Positions 44,197-56,464 of a stretch of 64,000 nt of DNA are shown here, piece by piece (the first letter of the stretch is position 1; each line of letters begins with the position of its first letter). The DNA lies in contig JALECJ010000001.1 of assembly GCA_023515745.1 (NCBI GenBank), positions 62,001 to 126,000 of the forward strand, in the 5' to 3' direction. The notes beneath the pieces are model-generated. The model saw nothing but the letters and a program-made list of their open reading frames with translations, had not been told where the DNA came from and searched no databases. Made by a program: the position numbers and the translations under genes. The stretch comes from Amoeboaphelidium protococcarum. Taxonomy: Eukaryota > Aphelidiomycota > Aphelidea.

Positions 44197-46062
44197 ATGT
44201 ACGCGTAAAAACTTGTTGCTGTTGTTGTGATATCCGTGTGTGGATATATACTGGCAAATGATACTCCACTGCTGCCATTGACTCTGCCCACACAGACTAA
44301 GCATTTCCAGACGCCATCGCAGGAGAATCACTTCTTGAGCGTGATAACGATAAACAACTAGTAATATGCCAACACCTCAACCAATCTGTTTGCAATTCTA
44401 TTTGATAGTGACCAAGATAAGTTGGACGCACATCTGAATAAGACATTCAACAAAATCACGCCCAATAAATCTGAGGTGATTACTGTAGAGCAACTGCAGG
44501 CTGGCATGGAACAGTTGGAATCGCCCAAGAACGCGTCGATGGATCCTCTGTTTAAAGCGCTGGTTCAAGACTATAAAGATTAATCTACAAATATCTTTGA
44601 TGGTAATTAGGATGGAAATATCACGGTGAGTGAGTTTAGGGAGGTGGTCACCAAAACTTTGACGCATAATTTTACGCTCTATCCCGGCATATGTCACGAA
44701 GCCAGATAGAGACTGGATATCTGTAATGTGAATCTGACTACTCCTGTCGCTGATGGTAATATCAGCAGATTCAACATGTTTGTAAGAGAGGATACCAAGT
44801 GCACATCTGGACTGTCTGGAATTGAAAATGATTTTGCCTTTTAAAAGTGTATCATTGGGTCTCCGTGCTATCGAATTGGCGATTGCTTTGACACTCAATA
44901 CAAGTAATCTAATGCTGCGATCGATTTGATTGTTGCAGCGAATAATAATATTGATAAAGCCATCGCTCCTCTTGTGAATGAGAGATAGACTCCTATTGAT
45001 CAGGGAAGTAATACCAAGCAATAGGCTATAATGGGCATATCTGGATCATTTTAGGTGATTAATGCTGGTTTGTTATCTTGGCTGGCTGTCCAAGTTGTCT
45101 AGGCACTGAAGACCAGTCTCGCTCCATTGATTTCTCAAGGAGTAGGTGCCATAGTTTAAGCTAGTGCTGCTTGGGTAGCTGCTCTATCAGCGTCATAGAT
45201 TTTTGTTGGTGTAGCTCTGGTCGCTGTATTAGGCTTTTTTATCTTCTTCGCCGTGTAGAACAATGATACTTTCTGGACCTTGCTGCGAGACGTGTTCATA
45301 CCGCGCAAGCGAAATGAATTAGAGATGATCAAATGGGATCCAGACGCTGGAGAGATGGAGTTCAAGTGCGAGTGGTCTGTATATATGCCTACGCGTTGTT
45401 CCGGCAAGCAGACTATGGAGAAAGATTACTGGTCCATCTGTCCGCACGGCGGTGAGCCATACATTGATAGAGAGTGCGGGAATGGGTAGTGGAAATTTTT
45501 CTATTAGCAAGCATGTGGTCCATTTGGAAAGTGTCGACATTTGTGTCAGAACACCAACTTTGAATGTGGCAATGATGGATACACATACAAGAATAGAACA
45601 GAGTTCATTTACACGTATCCATCTAAACGCGTTAATCCATACATGTTTAATAAATCGTTCAATGACGATCAGCTGTATGCCATTTTGGATCTGAGATATG
45701 TGTATCAGATGAGCCAGTGCAGGGAGACGTGTAATAACTTCTCTGCCGCAATGACAGGCCGAGATGGGTTTTCCGGTTGCGTAGGATTCGTATTGTCTGC
45801 ACCTGATCAAATGTTGGATCAGAGACCTGCTTTCTAGCGCAGAATGGTGTGTAGACTATTGGCGCGTGTTACATCAGATTCATCTTCTATAAGTTACATT
45901 AATCAGACGTATAATCCTCTACTGATGAGTGATAAAGATGTTCGCCCAGTGCCTTCAGACACTGACTACCCTCTGATACTGCAGAATGCGAACATGATGT
46001 TTGGGTACAACGTTATGCGCAAGAATGACTATCCTCCAATGATAGTTGCCATGAAGGATTGA
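44197..46062 (+). CDS. EF-hand membrane protein with cysteine-rich domain (family not recognised)
   Basis: A 621-residue single-exon frame, TGA stop. Residues 4-20 (KLVAVVVISVCGYILA) look like a signal peptide. An EF-hand loop, FDGNQDGNITVSEF, lies at about residues 135-148 with Asp/Asn at 1,3,5, Gly at 6 and Glu at 12. A degenerate partner (FDSDQDKLDAHL) precedes it. A membrane segment (IFVGVALVAVLGFFIFFAV) near residue 340 splits the protein. A second cysteine-rich domain follows, with about a dozen cysteines in CEWSVYMPTRCSG, FGKCRHLCQNTNFECGN and QCRETCNNF. The gross layout suggests a calcium-responsive surface or organelle protein. No known family fits as a whole. Confidence 0.7.
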
Positions 46063-46135
46063 ATAAGTTTTTGAATAGTAATAATGAAGTTATTTTTATG
46101 GATCATTTTACATTTCACTATTACATTGACTAAAT

Positions 46136-46894
46136 TCACCATCTTATGCGACCTCTGAAAAGTAGTGCTGTTGACAAAGCACCGAAGGCTAATCCACCCA
46201 GATGGCCAACATGATCAATGCGTGTGCCACCACCGCCACTACCGCTACCCATGAAAAAGAAGTCATATACCGCAAATCCAATAAGAGCCACTCTGGAAGG
46301 CACGGGGAAGATCAACACCCAGACTTACGCGTGAGGAAAGAGGAGCGCGAAATTGGTGAACATGCTCATCAGACCACCACTGGCACCCATTGAACGCACC
46401 TCCTGCGGCCAAGTATTATTAGTAGCAGATCCATAGTGGTAGAGAGCGGATGTGGTTGATGAGGCTAGTCCTCCACCTAGATATAGTAAGAGAAATCTTT
46501 TGAGTCCGATTGAGTAAGCTAGCGACGGACCAAAGCTGTAAAGACCCACCATATTCAAGGCCAAATGCAGCACATCCTTGTGTGAGAACATTGACGTCAG
46601 CAGAGTATGATAACGATGCTCTCTCAACACCCCGCTCCCTGACACGGTGAAATTATCCAGCATCTACTTATATCCCCTGTAATCACCATTCCGTTTAGCA
46701 TTATACTCTCGCCGCTACCACTCGAGAAAGACCAGCAGATTGACGCCGATCAAACTGTAAATCACCGGCTCTGGATTAACGCCATTCAGCCACTACCATC
46801 CTCCACCTCGTCTCGATCTCTAAAATCTAGAACTCTCCTATATCCAATTCGATCTAAAGAGTCTCCTAGCTACTATACTATTTATCATCTACAT
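46136..46894 (-). CDS. Rhomboid intramembrane serine protease (PARL-like)
   Basis: A 252-residue single-exon frame, TGA stop. The catalytic serine motif MGASGGLM lies near residue 168 and the catalytic histidine in DHVGHLGGLAFGAL near 228. HRYHTLLTSMFSHKDVLHLALN is the conserved helix-2 region (H-x-x-x-N). The N-terminus MQMINSIVARRLFRSNW is arginine-rich without acids, a mitochondrial presequence, pointing to the PARL/Pcp1 type of inner-membrane rhomboid. It converges tail-to-tail with the EF-hand gene, 73 bp apart. Confidence 0.88.
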
Positions 46895-47155
46895 CTTGCA
46901 GTATTTAACTTTTGTTCAAATTCGATAAGCCGGAATCAAGAAGATAAGCTTTAGTAAAAAAAATTGAAAGATACTAAACATATCGCAAAGTTTAACAACG
47001 AAATCATCAAGCCCTATAATGAAGACAATTGCTTGGACAGCTATATAATTTTTTGTTCAGAAAGTACGCGCTTAGTCTAGTTAGAGCACCGAATGATACC
47101 AATTTTCATACAGAACTTTTTGAGTATCTCATCAATAGACAAATGGTTCTGTATT

Positions 47156-47701
47156 TCATAAAGTCAATTGAAAAGTTTCCTTCTTATAATTCATCGATAG
47201 AGAGAGCATATTATCCGACAAGAAATCCATTCCAAGCACATTAACATCCGAAAAATGTTTGTTATGAGGAGATAGATGGCAAGTGATAACAGTATCGGAA
47301 TGAATCATGACATCCATCATCGAGCCAATATCGCATCCAGGCTTTCCAACCAGTGCCTCCATAGCTTTCTCACACAGAAAAGTGTTTGGAGAGCCAGTGT
47401 TGATGAGGAAGATGATGTCGACAGGCTTTGAGTTATTATCTCCTTCCTTGCAACAAGAGAGAGAGACCATAAGTCGCCTGTTATTTCCATGAAGTTTTCC
47501 AGATTTTGGGAAGGAGCAAGGAAATTCAGCTGATGGTCCCAAATAGTCCACTCCAAGTCGCTTTGCAATTTTCAACAACTCTTCAGCAGTAATGTCGGTG
47601 AGGAGCATGTCTTGTAAAGAAGGCTTGATGTACCCAGGTGGGTCATGTATGGAGTAAGTCCTGCTTTCACTTCTTGTGGGCAAGGATGTTGATTTTTCCA
47701 T
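47156..47701 (-). CDS. Retropepsin-like aspartic protease homologue with Asn in place of the catalytic Asp
   Basis: A 181-residue frame, TGA stop. It has the retropepsin core order: VDIIFLINTGSPNTFLCEKA near residue 98, where the active-site D-T-G-S is N-T-G-S, and VNVLGMDFLSDNMLSLSM near 150, matching the (V/I)-L-G-x-D-(F/W)-L strand. Such domains occur in LTR retrotransposon Gag-Pol and in domesticated forms such as Ddi1. No Gag, RT or integrase is next to it, and the frame is intact, so it is either a domesticated gene or a dead enzyme under selection for another role. Its N-terminal part (SIHDPPGYIKPSLQDM) is not recognised. It uses no UAR codons, but it has only two Gln. Confidence 0.6.
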   Translation of the reverse strand: MEKSTSLPTRSESRTYSIHDPPGYIKPSLQDMLLTDITAEELLKIAKRLGVDYLGPSAEFPCSFPKSGKLHGNNRRLMVSLSCCKEGDNNSKPVDIIFLINTGSPNTFLCEKAMEALVGKPGCDIGSMMDVMIHSDTVITCHLSPHNKHFSDVNVLGMDFLSDNMLSLSMNYKKETFQLTL

Positions 47702-47836
47702 TTTTAATACCGTTGAACGGGAATGAAAAATGTTCTACTGATCAAAACTGAAAAATTCTAAACCTCGCAAGATTTACAGCGTAATTGCCAATTATATCAG
47801 ACGTTTATTTAGTCACCCAGCTTTGATCAATTTAAG

Positions 47837-49177
47837 ATGGTAAATAACGCGTAGAATCAGGGAGAAGATGATATGGATTTCTTGGGTCATATGATGGCAA
47901 CTAAAGGTACAGATTGGTAGCCGCTGAGTGAAGATAACTGGGCACAGGAGATGGACCAGATCCCGCTATTTATGAGCAATAAACCATCTTCTGCTGATAT
48001 GAAAGACAATCCACAGCTATAAGCATTCCAGTAGTTAATGAGCGATGACTTGATAGAAGGAGAGACGGTGCAAGAGGTGGTGGAGCGGTGGAAGGTGAGT
48101 GGTAATGAGATTTTCGTCGAGGCCAAGAAGGAGTTCAAATAGAAGAACGTTGACGCGTCAAAATATCGCCAATACTTGACTGTGGCACTGGAAAAGTATG
48201 GTAAAGGTATTGCATTGCTAGAGAGAGATGATAACAGAAAGTAGGTGGATACTCTGTTGATGATGCAGATCTACAGTAATAGAGCGGCAGTGCATTTAGA
48301 GCTTCAAAATTACAAGAGTTGTATTTTAGATTCCGGTGTGGTTATCAAGATTGGATAGAGTGCAGCCACGTCGTCATAAGAGTGTGATAAACAGCAACTT
48401 GATAATAGTCTTCTTAAAGCGTGTTATAGATATTCCAAAGCTACGTTGGCTCTGCAGAAGTTTGAAGAGTCTAAACAATGTATTCAGTTTGCATTAAGTC
48501 GTGCTAATGAGAGCCAGCGATCAGAATTTACTGCGTTGATGCAAGAAGTGAATAAGTAGTATGATCGTTACACTCTCGAGCAGCAGAATAAGTTGCAAAA
48601 GTCTGAGGCTCTTTAATAGAAATAAAATTAGATAGTTGATGCTTTTAGAGGTAAGAAGATTAATTTGCAGAATGCACAATGGTTGAGGAAGTAATTATCC
48701 AATACAGAAAGCGGTCCTTAGACGTTATCTACAGCGCTATTTACTTTACCTGCTGGCTTTGATTATAAACCAGATGTGTGCGGCGAAGGCGATTTATATT
48801 AATTCTCCCTTATGCTACCTGTTATTATTGTATATCCTCTGCCATAGCGATTTGACGTGTTACAAAGTGTCGATGAGTAGACGCGTTGGGTGGATCTTCT
48901 TGAAGAAGTTCTTGCTGATAGAGATGATTTTGATTTCGAAGGTAGTAGTGCATATAAACCTCAATCTGTATCCTTATATGTCCCGCTTGATACCAAATAT
49001 GACCGTGTAATGTGGTCTGAAGTATCCTCAGGAGAATCGGTATTGAATGCTTGTTAGAGGAAACGCTTTACTTATCCTGAAGATGGTGTACTCAGAATTT
49101 GGTTATTACCAGCGTTTGGAAGCTAACACGGCGATTAGACTAAAGAATGGCTTAGATCCTACCAAGCACCTAATTGA
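47837..49177 (+). CDS. CNS1: Hsp90 co-chaperone Cns1/TTC4-like TPR protein
   Basis: A 446-residue single-exon frame, TGA stop. The TPR block (about residues 85-240) includes KVSGNEIFVEAKKEFKQKNV, LLMMQIYSNRAAVHLEL, YRYSKATLALQKFEESKQCI. These are helix-turn-helix repeats with the carboxylate-clamp pattern that binds the EEVD tail of Hsp90/Hsp70. The Cns1-specific C-terminal wheel domain follows, with SLMLPVIIVYPLPQRFDVLQ and FTYPEDGVLRIWLLPAFG. In yeast, Cns1 is essential and protects translation elongation factor eEF2. About 25 UAR codons are in frame, showing the code change clearly. Confidence 0.87.
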
Positions 49178-49329
49178 ATTCTTGGACAATCAAATGATAA
49201 TTAAAGTTAATAGATTAAATTTTTACAGTTATTGAAAGTGTATTTTCTATCCAAGTAGCGATTTAACAGCGTGTTGATCGTCAAAGCTTTTTTTCGTTCC
49301 GAGAGGCAAAGCTAAAATACACCACAACA

Positions 49330-50552
49330 ATGATGATGATCAAAAGTGGCCGATTAATCAAGTCTACCGCTGGTGGAGTTAAGAATCTGTAGAAGCGACT
49401 ACTAGCAAGTCAGTCCCAAGTATAGGTATGACATAGTTTAATCGTATCCATGCGCGACTTATAACATCTGCTGTTATCGACATAGTGTAGGTGACTGTGC
49501 GCGAAGCTTTAAACTAAGCCATGGAAGAGGAGATGACGAGAGATCCTACCGTGTTCCTTCTAGGCGAAGAAGTCGCTCAATACAATGGAGCTTATAAGAT
49601 CTCAAAGGGTCTCCTGGACAAATTCGGTGCAAAGCGTGTTATCGACACTCCGATCACAGAGAGTGGGTTCGCCGGTATGGCTGTAGGTGCTGCCATGCAC
49701 GGCCTCAAGCCAATCTGTGAATTTATGACTTGGAACTTTTCCATGCAGGTACGCCCTATAGCAATTCTGTGCTCCTACTTTCAACTTTTATTTAATGTCA
49801 CGTTAACATATCTGTAGGCGATTGATCAAATAGTGAACAGTGCGGCCAAGTAGAGGTACATGAGCGGTGCTGTGGCCACTGTGCCGATCGTGTTCCGTGG
49901 ACCGAATGGAGCTGCCAGTGGAGTTGCAGCTCAGCATTCTTAGTGTTTTGCTGCATGGTATGGCTCAGTTCCCGGTATGAAAGTGGTGTCCCCATGGTCC
50001 GCCTATGATGCCAAGGGATTATTGAAGGCTTGCATTCGCGATCCAAATCCTTGTATCTTCTTGGAGAATGAACTGCTGTACGGTGTCAGTTTTCCTATGC
50101 CAGATGAGGCTTTGAAGGACGATTTTGTGCTGGAGATTGGTAAAGCTAATGTTGAAGTTCAGGGAAGCGATATCACTCTGGTGGCACACTCTCGCCCAGT
50201 CGGTCACTGTATTGAGGCTGCCAAATTGTTGAAGGAGAAGCACGGCATATCTGCGGAGGTGATCAACTTGCGTTCCATCCGTCCACTGGATATGGACACT
50301 ATCCTGAAGTCGATCAAGAAGACTAACCGTCTCGTCACTGTCGAAGGTGGATGGCCAATGTTTGGTGTGGGGAGTGAGATCTCATCCCAGATCAGTGAAG
50401 GCGAGGGATTCGATCACCTGGATGGTCCAATCTTGCGTGTAACTGGTGCTGATATCCCGATGCCGTATGCCAAGAACCTGGAAGATGCCAGTCTGCCAAC
50501 CATTGAGAACATCGTACGCGTCGCCAAACGTTCAGTCACTGGTAAGAACTGA
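49330..50552 (+). CDS. PDB1: Pyruvate dehydrogenase E1 component subunit beta, mitochondrial
   Basis: Exons 49330-49425, 49491-49748 and 49818-50552 with introns of 65 and 69 nt (GTA..TAG); 362 residues, TGA stop. After an arginine/lysine-rich presequence ([20 protein letters not shown]) comes [67 protein letters not shown] and [17 protein letters not shown], all invariant E1-beta blocks. With E1-alpha it decarboxylates pyruvate using thiamine diphosphate. The strong codon bias and near absence of UAR match a highly expressed gene. Its presence implies an aerobic mitochondrion. Confidence 0.97.
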
Positions 50553-50768
50553 AGGTGATTGTCGGTTGACCTTGTTAGAGGGGATATATAAAGCACAAGG
50601 AAAAACTATACTTTTTGGCTGCACCATTCTCTTTCACGTTTGATTCTTGATTTTTATTTTACTACTTTAATTAATGTAGACAAGCGACTACAATTATGGT
50701 AAGCATTTTCTACTAGATCTATCTAATCTATAATCGTACTGTATAGAGAGCGAGAAAGATTGCCGTAC

Positions 50769-50787
50769 GCGCCAAACCACGCGAAAC
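50769..50787 (+). promoter_or_regulatory. Overlapping E2F-like and MCB-like sites upstream of MRC1
   Basis: GCGCCAAA (the reverse complement of the E2F consensus TTTGGCGC) at 50769-50776, followed two bases later by ACGCGAAAC at 50779-50787, 154 bp before the MRC1 start. The second element is identical to one upstream of SLD5. Fungi use MBF/SBF on such sites and other eukaryotes E2F/DP. Confidence 0.5.
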
Positions 50788-50940
50788 TCAGCGAGAGATT
50801 TTTCTGTTTCAGAAATTCTGGCTCTTTACTGCTCAGAGAACTAACTCACCACGTCCACTCTGTACATAATTGCTTATAGTCGTCATTACTAGTGCGTATA
50901 GGATCAATAAGTCAGTAAGTACTGCTACAGTATATATAGT

Positions 50941-53900
50941 ATGGCGTCCAAGTTTAGAATTGAAAATAGTACCGATGATGATGATGCTGATGCTGGAGTT
51001 GATGATTATAAAGTTTAAAGTATTGCCAACAAGTATTTGAGTATGGCTGAGGTGAATATATAGTCCGTCACTGGTCTTGATACTAATATTAAGGGTGTCT
51101 CAGTGTCTGGTAGTGAAATTGATGATATTGATAGTGGAAGTGATCACGATGATGATGATGGTGACTTAACTGACTCTCTGGAATCTCAGTCGTCCTAAGA
51201 ACTGGCCGATAAAGAGAATGTTCAAGATCAGACTAATCACCCGTATTAGTAATAATAAAAAGTAGCGACAGAGTCCTCTTAGTCAGTAGATTCTGCCAAG
51301 AGGGACAGAAAGATGTAAAAGTTATTAAAGAAATTGCCCAAGTTCTTTCTCTCTGCCGATACAGTTGACTCTGACAGTGATCTTGACAATGCACCAGTTT
51401 CTGATCCTAGAGATAATCTGCATTTGAGGATGGAAGTTAGTGATGATAATTCCTCATCAGATTCGGAGGCTGATGGAGATAAAGAAGCCAGTAATGGTAA
51501 AGCTGTGAAGAAAAGAGGCAAGTCTTCATTGCGTAAAAAGTCTAGAAAGTCCAATAATGATGATATTGATAGTGATAGTAATAGTCGTAAAGGAGGCAGA
51601 AAGCAGTAGAAGAAGCTGAGCAAGAAGAAGCTTGAAGAGTTGAGATTATAAACTGCTCGATTGAATAGAGCCGCATTGCTTACTCTTGAGCCTGCTAATG
51701 AGCGTATCACACTTTAAGACATGATAAAGATTGTCCGTGGTGGTGGTGGTGGATAGTGTAACACTGGTCTTTAGAATGAAACAACTTCCTCCTTAGATAA
51801 TGCAAATTAAGAAGACTTTGGTGATGCAGAAGATGATGAGGAGGTTGAGTATAGTATATAAGTACCTTAAAGTAATATTGAAGGGTCTAAGTAAGCTTAG
51901 CTTCAGTAAGATTAGAGTGTGAAGAAGTAGAAGTTCGACGTCAAGTCTCTAATATCCAAGTTCTCTGCATCCACAAGTGTTGAGGTGGTGGCAGATTTCA
52001 AAAAGATCAAATCCAAGTCTCTTCTCGATGGTATTATATTGAGTAGTAAAAAGCGTCATGGCTAAGATAGTGAAACTGCAGCACGTCACAGTAATCAAAA
52101 ATCTTTATCATTTAAAGAGAAGATGGAAGAGGCGCGATTGAAGATATCTTTGCAGAATAGATCCAACTCTGAAATGGTGAATATTAATTAGGAAAGTTCT
52201 ACTGCTGTTGTGCAAGTTGATGGTGATAGAAATAAATAAGCTCATTCAGGTGCAATGTTGGATTAGTTTGAAGAAGAGCAATAGGATGATGAAGAAGGTG
52301 GAGATTAAGATAACTCTGACAAATCTGAGGATTCTAGTTTTGATTATGACATTTAGTCTTCTTAGTAAAATAGCAATGATCCATCTCCAACTCTGGACAT
52401 TTTGTCTGATGAATATATCAGTGATGAAGATAATGCTATTGCTGAACCTGATGAGAACGCAGTTTCTCCTGCCAATACGTCTACTAATGATGATAGTGCT
52501 GTAGATGAAGATAGTATTGAGAATTAATCATACAATCAAGAGTTCAATTTGTTAACTCAAGGTGAAGATTTGTAAACTCAGGCTCCTTTGAATAAAGATA
52601 ATAATGGTGGTATCAAAGGAATGTTGGCTCGTATGAATGTAAATGTGAAGTCTATTGCTTAAGGTGTTGGCGATAATGGCAATGCTACATTAGTTGATGC
52701 GTAAACTGAGTCCTCTGACAGTGAGGTTGATCAATTGCTTCGTGATCCTGATGATGCACCTTAGAGAAAAAAGAAGAGGAAAATTGTTGATACTGATGAT
52801 GATGATAATGATAATGATGATTAGTTTGATCAAGATGCTTCCAGCGTAGATAAGAATTCACAAGATAATGGTAGTCATCTTGACAGAGAGAAAGTCAACA
52901 CTGAAGCTAAACTTAAAGAGAGAACAGAGTTTATTGATGAAGAAGCTGATTTGGAAGATGATGAGTTTGTAAATATGGGCGGTGTTGATGGAGATCTGTT
53001 GGACAGAGAAAAGGCACTAGCAGAAGAACTTGCTGGATTCGTTACAAATGATGCTGATCTGTTGTAAGAATACGCTGATGATGAGCTTATTGATCAAGAT
53101 GACAGGGTGCGAGAACTTCATGGTTTGCTAGAGAGAAGACAGGACTTGGCCCAGGTGAAGAATGCCGTGAAGATAACTGCTGGACAGTTGAGAGGCAAGA
53201 CCAAGACTGCGGCCGCTAATCAGCAAAATGAAGAAGTGAACAAGTTTGGCCGCTTGGAGGATGATGAAGATGAATGTGATCTTGGCTTGAATGAATTGGA
53301 TCAAGTTGAAGATTATGGCCAGTTTGGCTCTGTGATTGAGAAGATTATGGCTCGGAATGTGGAATAGAAGAAGAAAAGGATGTTGAATAAGAGGCGTAGG
53401 CTGTAGGATGAGACTGCAGGTGGATAATAATTGCTTGGTAGTAATGCGAACGATGTCATTAATGGTGGAAGTACTAATAACGTTGAGGATGATGAAGATT
53501 GGACGAATGAACATGGCGCAGATTCTGGATTTGTTAATCTTGGAATAGCAGGTGGTGAATTGATAATCACTGACTTGGATCATCTGGAAGAGTTTGCAAA
53601 GAAGCGATCCATTTTGGAATAGTTGGATGCCAATGATACTGGCTTTAAATCTTCTGATGTTCTGAGTAGGATTATAATTGATGGTAGTAACAGCCAGGAT
53701 AGTCTAAGAGGTGATTAGAAAGTCAGCTCGGCCATATTCAAAAGTTAATCTACTTCTGTCAAATCTAGTGCCACTCAATATAAAAGGCTCTTCCGAGCGG
53801 ATGACAATGAGAACTCAATGGGTCTTGCTAATTCTGGCGTTTCAAGTAAATAGGATGTCAGTCTTAACCGCTTAAAGTCTGTCGTTTAGCTCACTGAAGA

Positions 53901-54150
53901 TGAACTACACTAGATTAGAAGCGGTAAATCTACCAGCAATAGTAATTTCGGTGGAAACACCAAGTCGAGAATGACATCATCTGAGTATAGCAGACATCCT
54001 TCTAGACACGGTCCGCCACGCAAGACTGTTGGCTTCAAAGTTGGCCTGCAGCCTAGTGAGAAGTAAAGTTCATCCGATTCTCATGATCACAAAGGTAAAT
54101 CAAGTACATTGAGATCTGCTCTGAAAGCTGCTGGCATGTTTGAAAAGTGA
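50941..54150 (+). CDS. MRC1: Mrc1/Claspin, mediator of the replication checkpoint
   Basis: A 1,069-residue single-exon frame, TGA stop, with well over 50 in-frame UAR codons. The protein is acidic and low complexity, with many SQ/TQ clusters (ESQSSQELAD, QSSQQNS) as expected for an ATR/Mec1 target. The conserved MRC1 domain follows: EFIDEEADLEDDEFVNMGG, then DEYISDEDNA-type acidic repeats and QDDRVRELHGLLERRQDLAQ, with a C-terminal KTVGFKVGLQPSEK. Mrc1 travels with the fork, activates Rad53/Chk1 and supports fork speed. The length agrees with yeast Mrc1 (1,096). E2F/MCB-like sites upstream suggest G1/S expression. Confidence 0.85.
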
Positions 54151-54240
54151 CGCTGTTGAAATATACAAAATTTGTACTATGAATGAATAAATGTATTCAC
54201 CCAGCTTCAAAGATATATCGATTACTTTGGGAATCACTAA

Positions 54241-56229
54241 TCATTACAGCTCTCCCATGAGAAACCTTTCAATTTCATCCATTTTTAGATACTCCTCTTA
54301 CAGGTTGTCATTGTCCTCATTGCGTCCAGACGATTAGTCAATATGAGAATTAAACTCTTCAGAGCCATCTTGAGAAGATTTATCAACTTGTAATTCTCCA
54401 TCCTATTCACCTGGACTGCTCAAAGACTTGACACGGAGTTCCCAGCTCATGTCATCCAACTTAGGAGTACCAAAGAATCGGTATCTTCCCCGACTATCAA
54501 ACTCTTCATCGCCCGTCACAGATCCAGATGATTAATCCAGATCTTCAACTGTCACAGCAGAATTTTCAACACTATCCTAGACATATTACAATTGTCTACT
54601 AGCCGCATTAGAATCAAAGAATATCTGACAAGTATCATCCTCCTGCATGCATTAACCCGTTTGTTACTAATGATCCTCTTTATCCAGCTTGCTTCTATTC
54701 CCATTACAATTAACAAGCATTTTATTTGGATAAACTGCACCAAACATGTCATGATGATTCTTTTTCAAATCTTTCAACTTCACTTTCTTAAGCATATATT
54801 ATGGATAATCAACATCATCGTCGTCGTCTTGTTATGGATTGCCAGCTGTATTCCTCCGCAATGAATTAGAGTCTTTCAATATATTCAAAGCTTGCAGATT
54901 CAGCGTAAGATCATCCGACTCTCTCTTGATCAACTCAATTTACTCTTATTTACTCAATAGCGGCTTTGGGACATCTTCTTACTCGGAAATATCAGGCAAT
55001 TGCTACTTGAACAATGATACAGGTAGGGAATCAGGAATGTCGTTATCCTCATAGTCTTAAGACTACCTATTCACTGTAATTAGAGGTGTTGGTGGACTAG
55101 GAACTTTAATCTAAGACAGCGATGATATTCTAGCAATATCAAACTAGCTAAGTTTCGCTTTAGGAGTTGGTTAATCATAGACATTGTCACATTATGGTAA
55201 AGTACAAACATCAGGAACCTACTTCATTGATTTAGACTCATTTTAGACCACAGAGGCGTTATTACCAACTTTCTAAGCAGTCCTTGACTATATTCTTTGA
55301 GATAAACGTTCTATAACACTCTGCGCTTCATCCTCTTGCATCTAACCAGGAGATAACAAAGGATCGTCCGGATTGAGATAATCTTGCTCCTAGTCACCAT
55401 TCTAAATTAAATCTTCATCATCACAGCCAATTCCATTTCTATTGTCAATCAATCCTTTATCGTGATCGAATTAAGGATCCATACTAGGCAACAATTTCTG
55501 CCATTTATCCTTATTCTTCAACTGTTTACTGGGTGTTCGACTCAATTCAACAATAGTTCTAGACATTGCTTACTCGACACTAACCACTGAACTAGCATTA
55601 TCATCTCCAGACACATTAGAGTTACCATCCTACTAGGCGCGCTTCTTTCTAAAGTGCAAAGATATCCTCCGCTCCAATTTAGAAAATGGCTTATCGTTAA
55701 TCGCAGAATGTTGCGACGAAGAGCCAGATTCAGATTGTTAATCATTGGTATCATTTCCCTGAATTCGGGGCAGAACCTTCGCACCGTTAGCAGGCTCCTA
55801 CCGAGTATTGCCATTCAATTACTTGGCATTTGTATCAGATTTCTTGTGTTGATCATTATGGGATAGTGGAACAGGACGGCGTGGTTTCACAGCCAGAGTC
55901 TCTCGTCGATGCAATGGAACTCCATTATCAGTTGAGCCAGTCAACCTGCTGCCAACACTGATAGCATCTGTACGTTAATGTCGTACTTGAGGAACTTTCT
56001 TCTTTTCTATGCCGTGATTACTCAGAATGCTTTACAGAGATTTGTGCTCGGGCTTGAATTCCAGACCGGCATCTTGTGGTGGCAGTGCCTTGCGGTCATG
56101 ACGCACCTTGTCTGTGGCAAAGGAGAAAGCTTTCGGGACTGTGACATTATTCAACTTTTACTTTTACATTAAAGTTGGCAGCTTGGATCTATTCTCTTTA
56201 TTCTCATTTTATTACTGAGCTTAGTTCAT
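54241..56229 (-). CDS. Putative TPX2-motif spindle protein with N-terminal KEN box
   Basis: A 662-residue single-exon frame, TGA stop. It begins MNQAQQQNENKENRS, an APC/C KEN degron, followed by VPKAFSFATDKVRHDRK at about residue 36, matching the KPFxFATxxR motif of TPX2/WVD2-type microtubule proteins. The rest is disordered and charged, with Q-rich UAR stretches and SP/TP sites (KVPSPPTPL, QPTPKAK). No Aurora-binding motif was recognised. The TPX2 label rests on one motif, so the family call is tentative, but a cell-cycle-regulated protein is well supported. It converges on MRC1 with 90 bp between stops. Confidence 0.6.
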
Positions 56230-56464
56230 ATTGAATAATGACTGCAGATGATATTGCTTTAAATTGAGCAATCGACTAAAGGAGAATGGGAACGCGACTT
56301 GAAACAAAATTCGAACGATTTCAAAAACTTAATTGAGAGCGACTCTCTAATTATTAAGCTATAGTCTTTGACTGTCTACAGATATACGAAAATTATATAT
56401 AACGGTAGACTACTGTAGTAAATTTTATTAAGAGAAGTTTATATTTCAATAATCACGTAAAATT

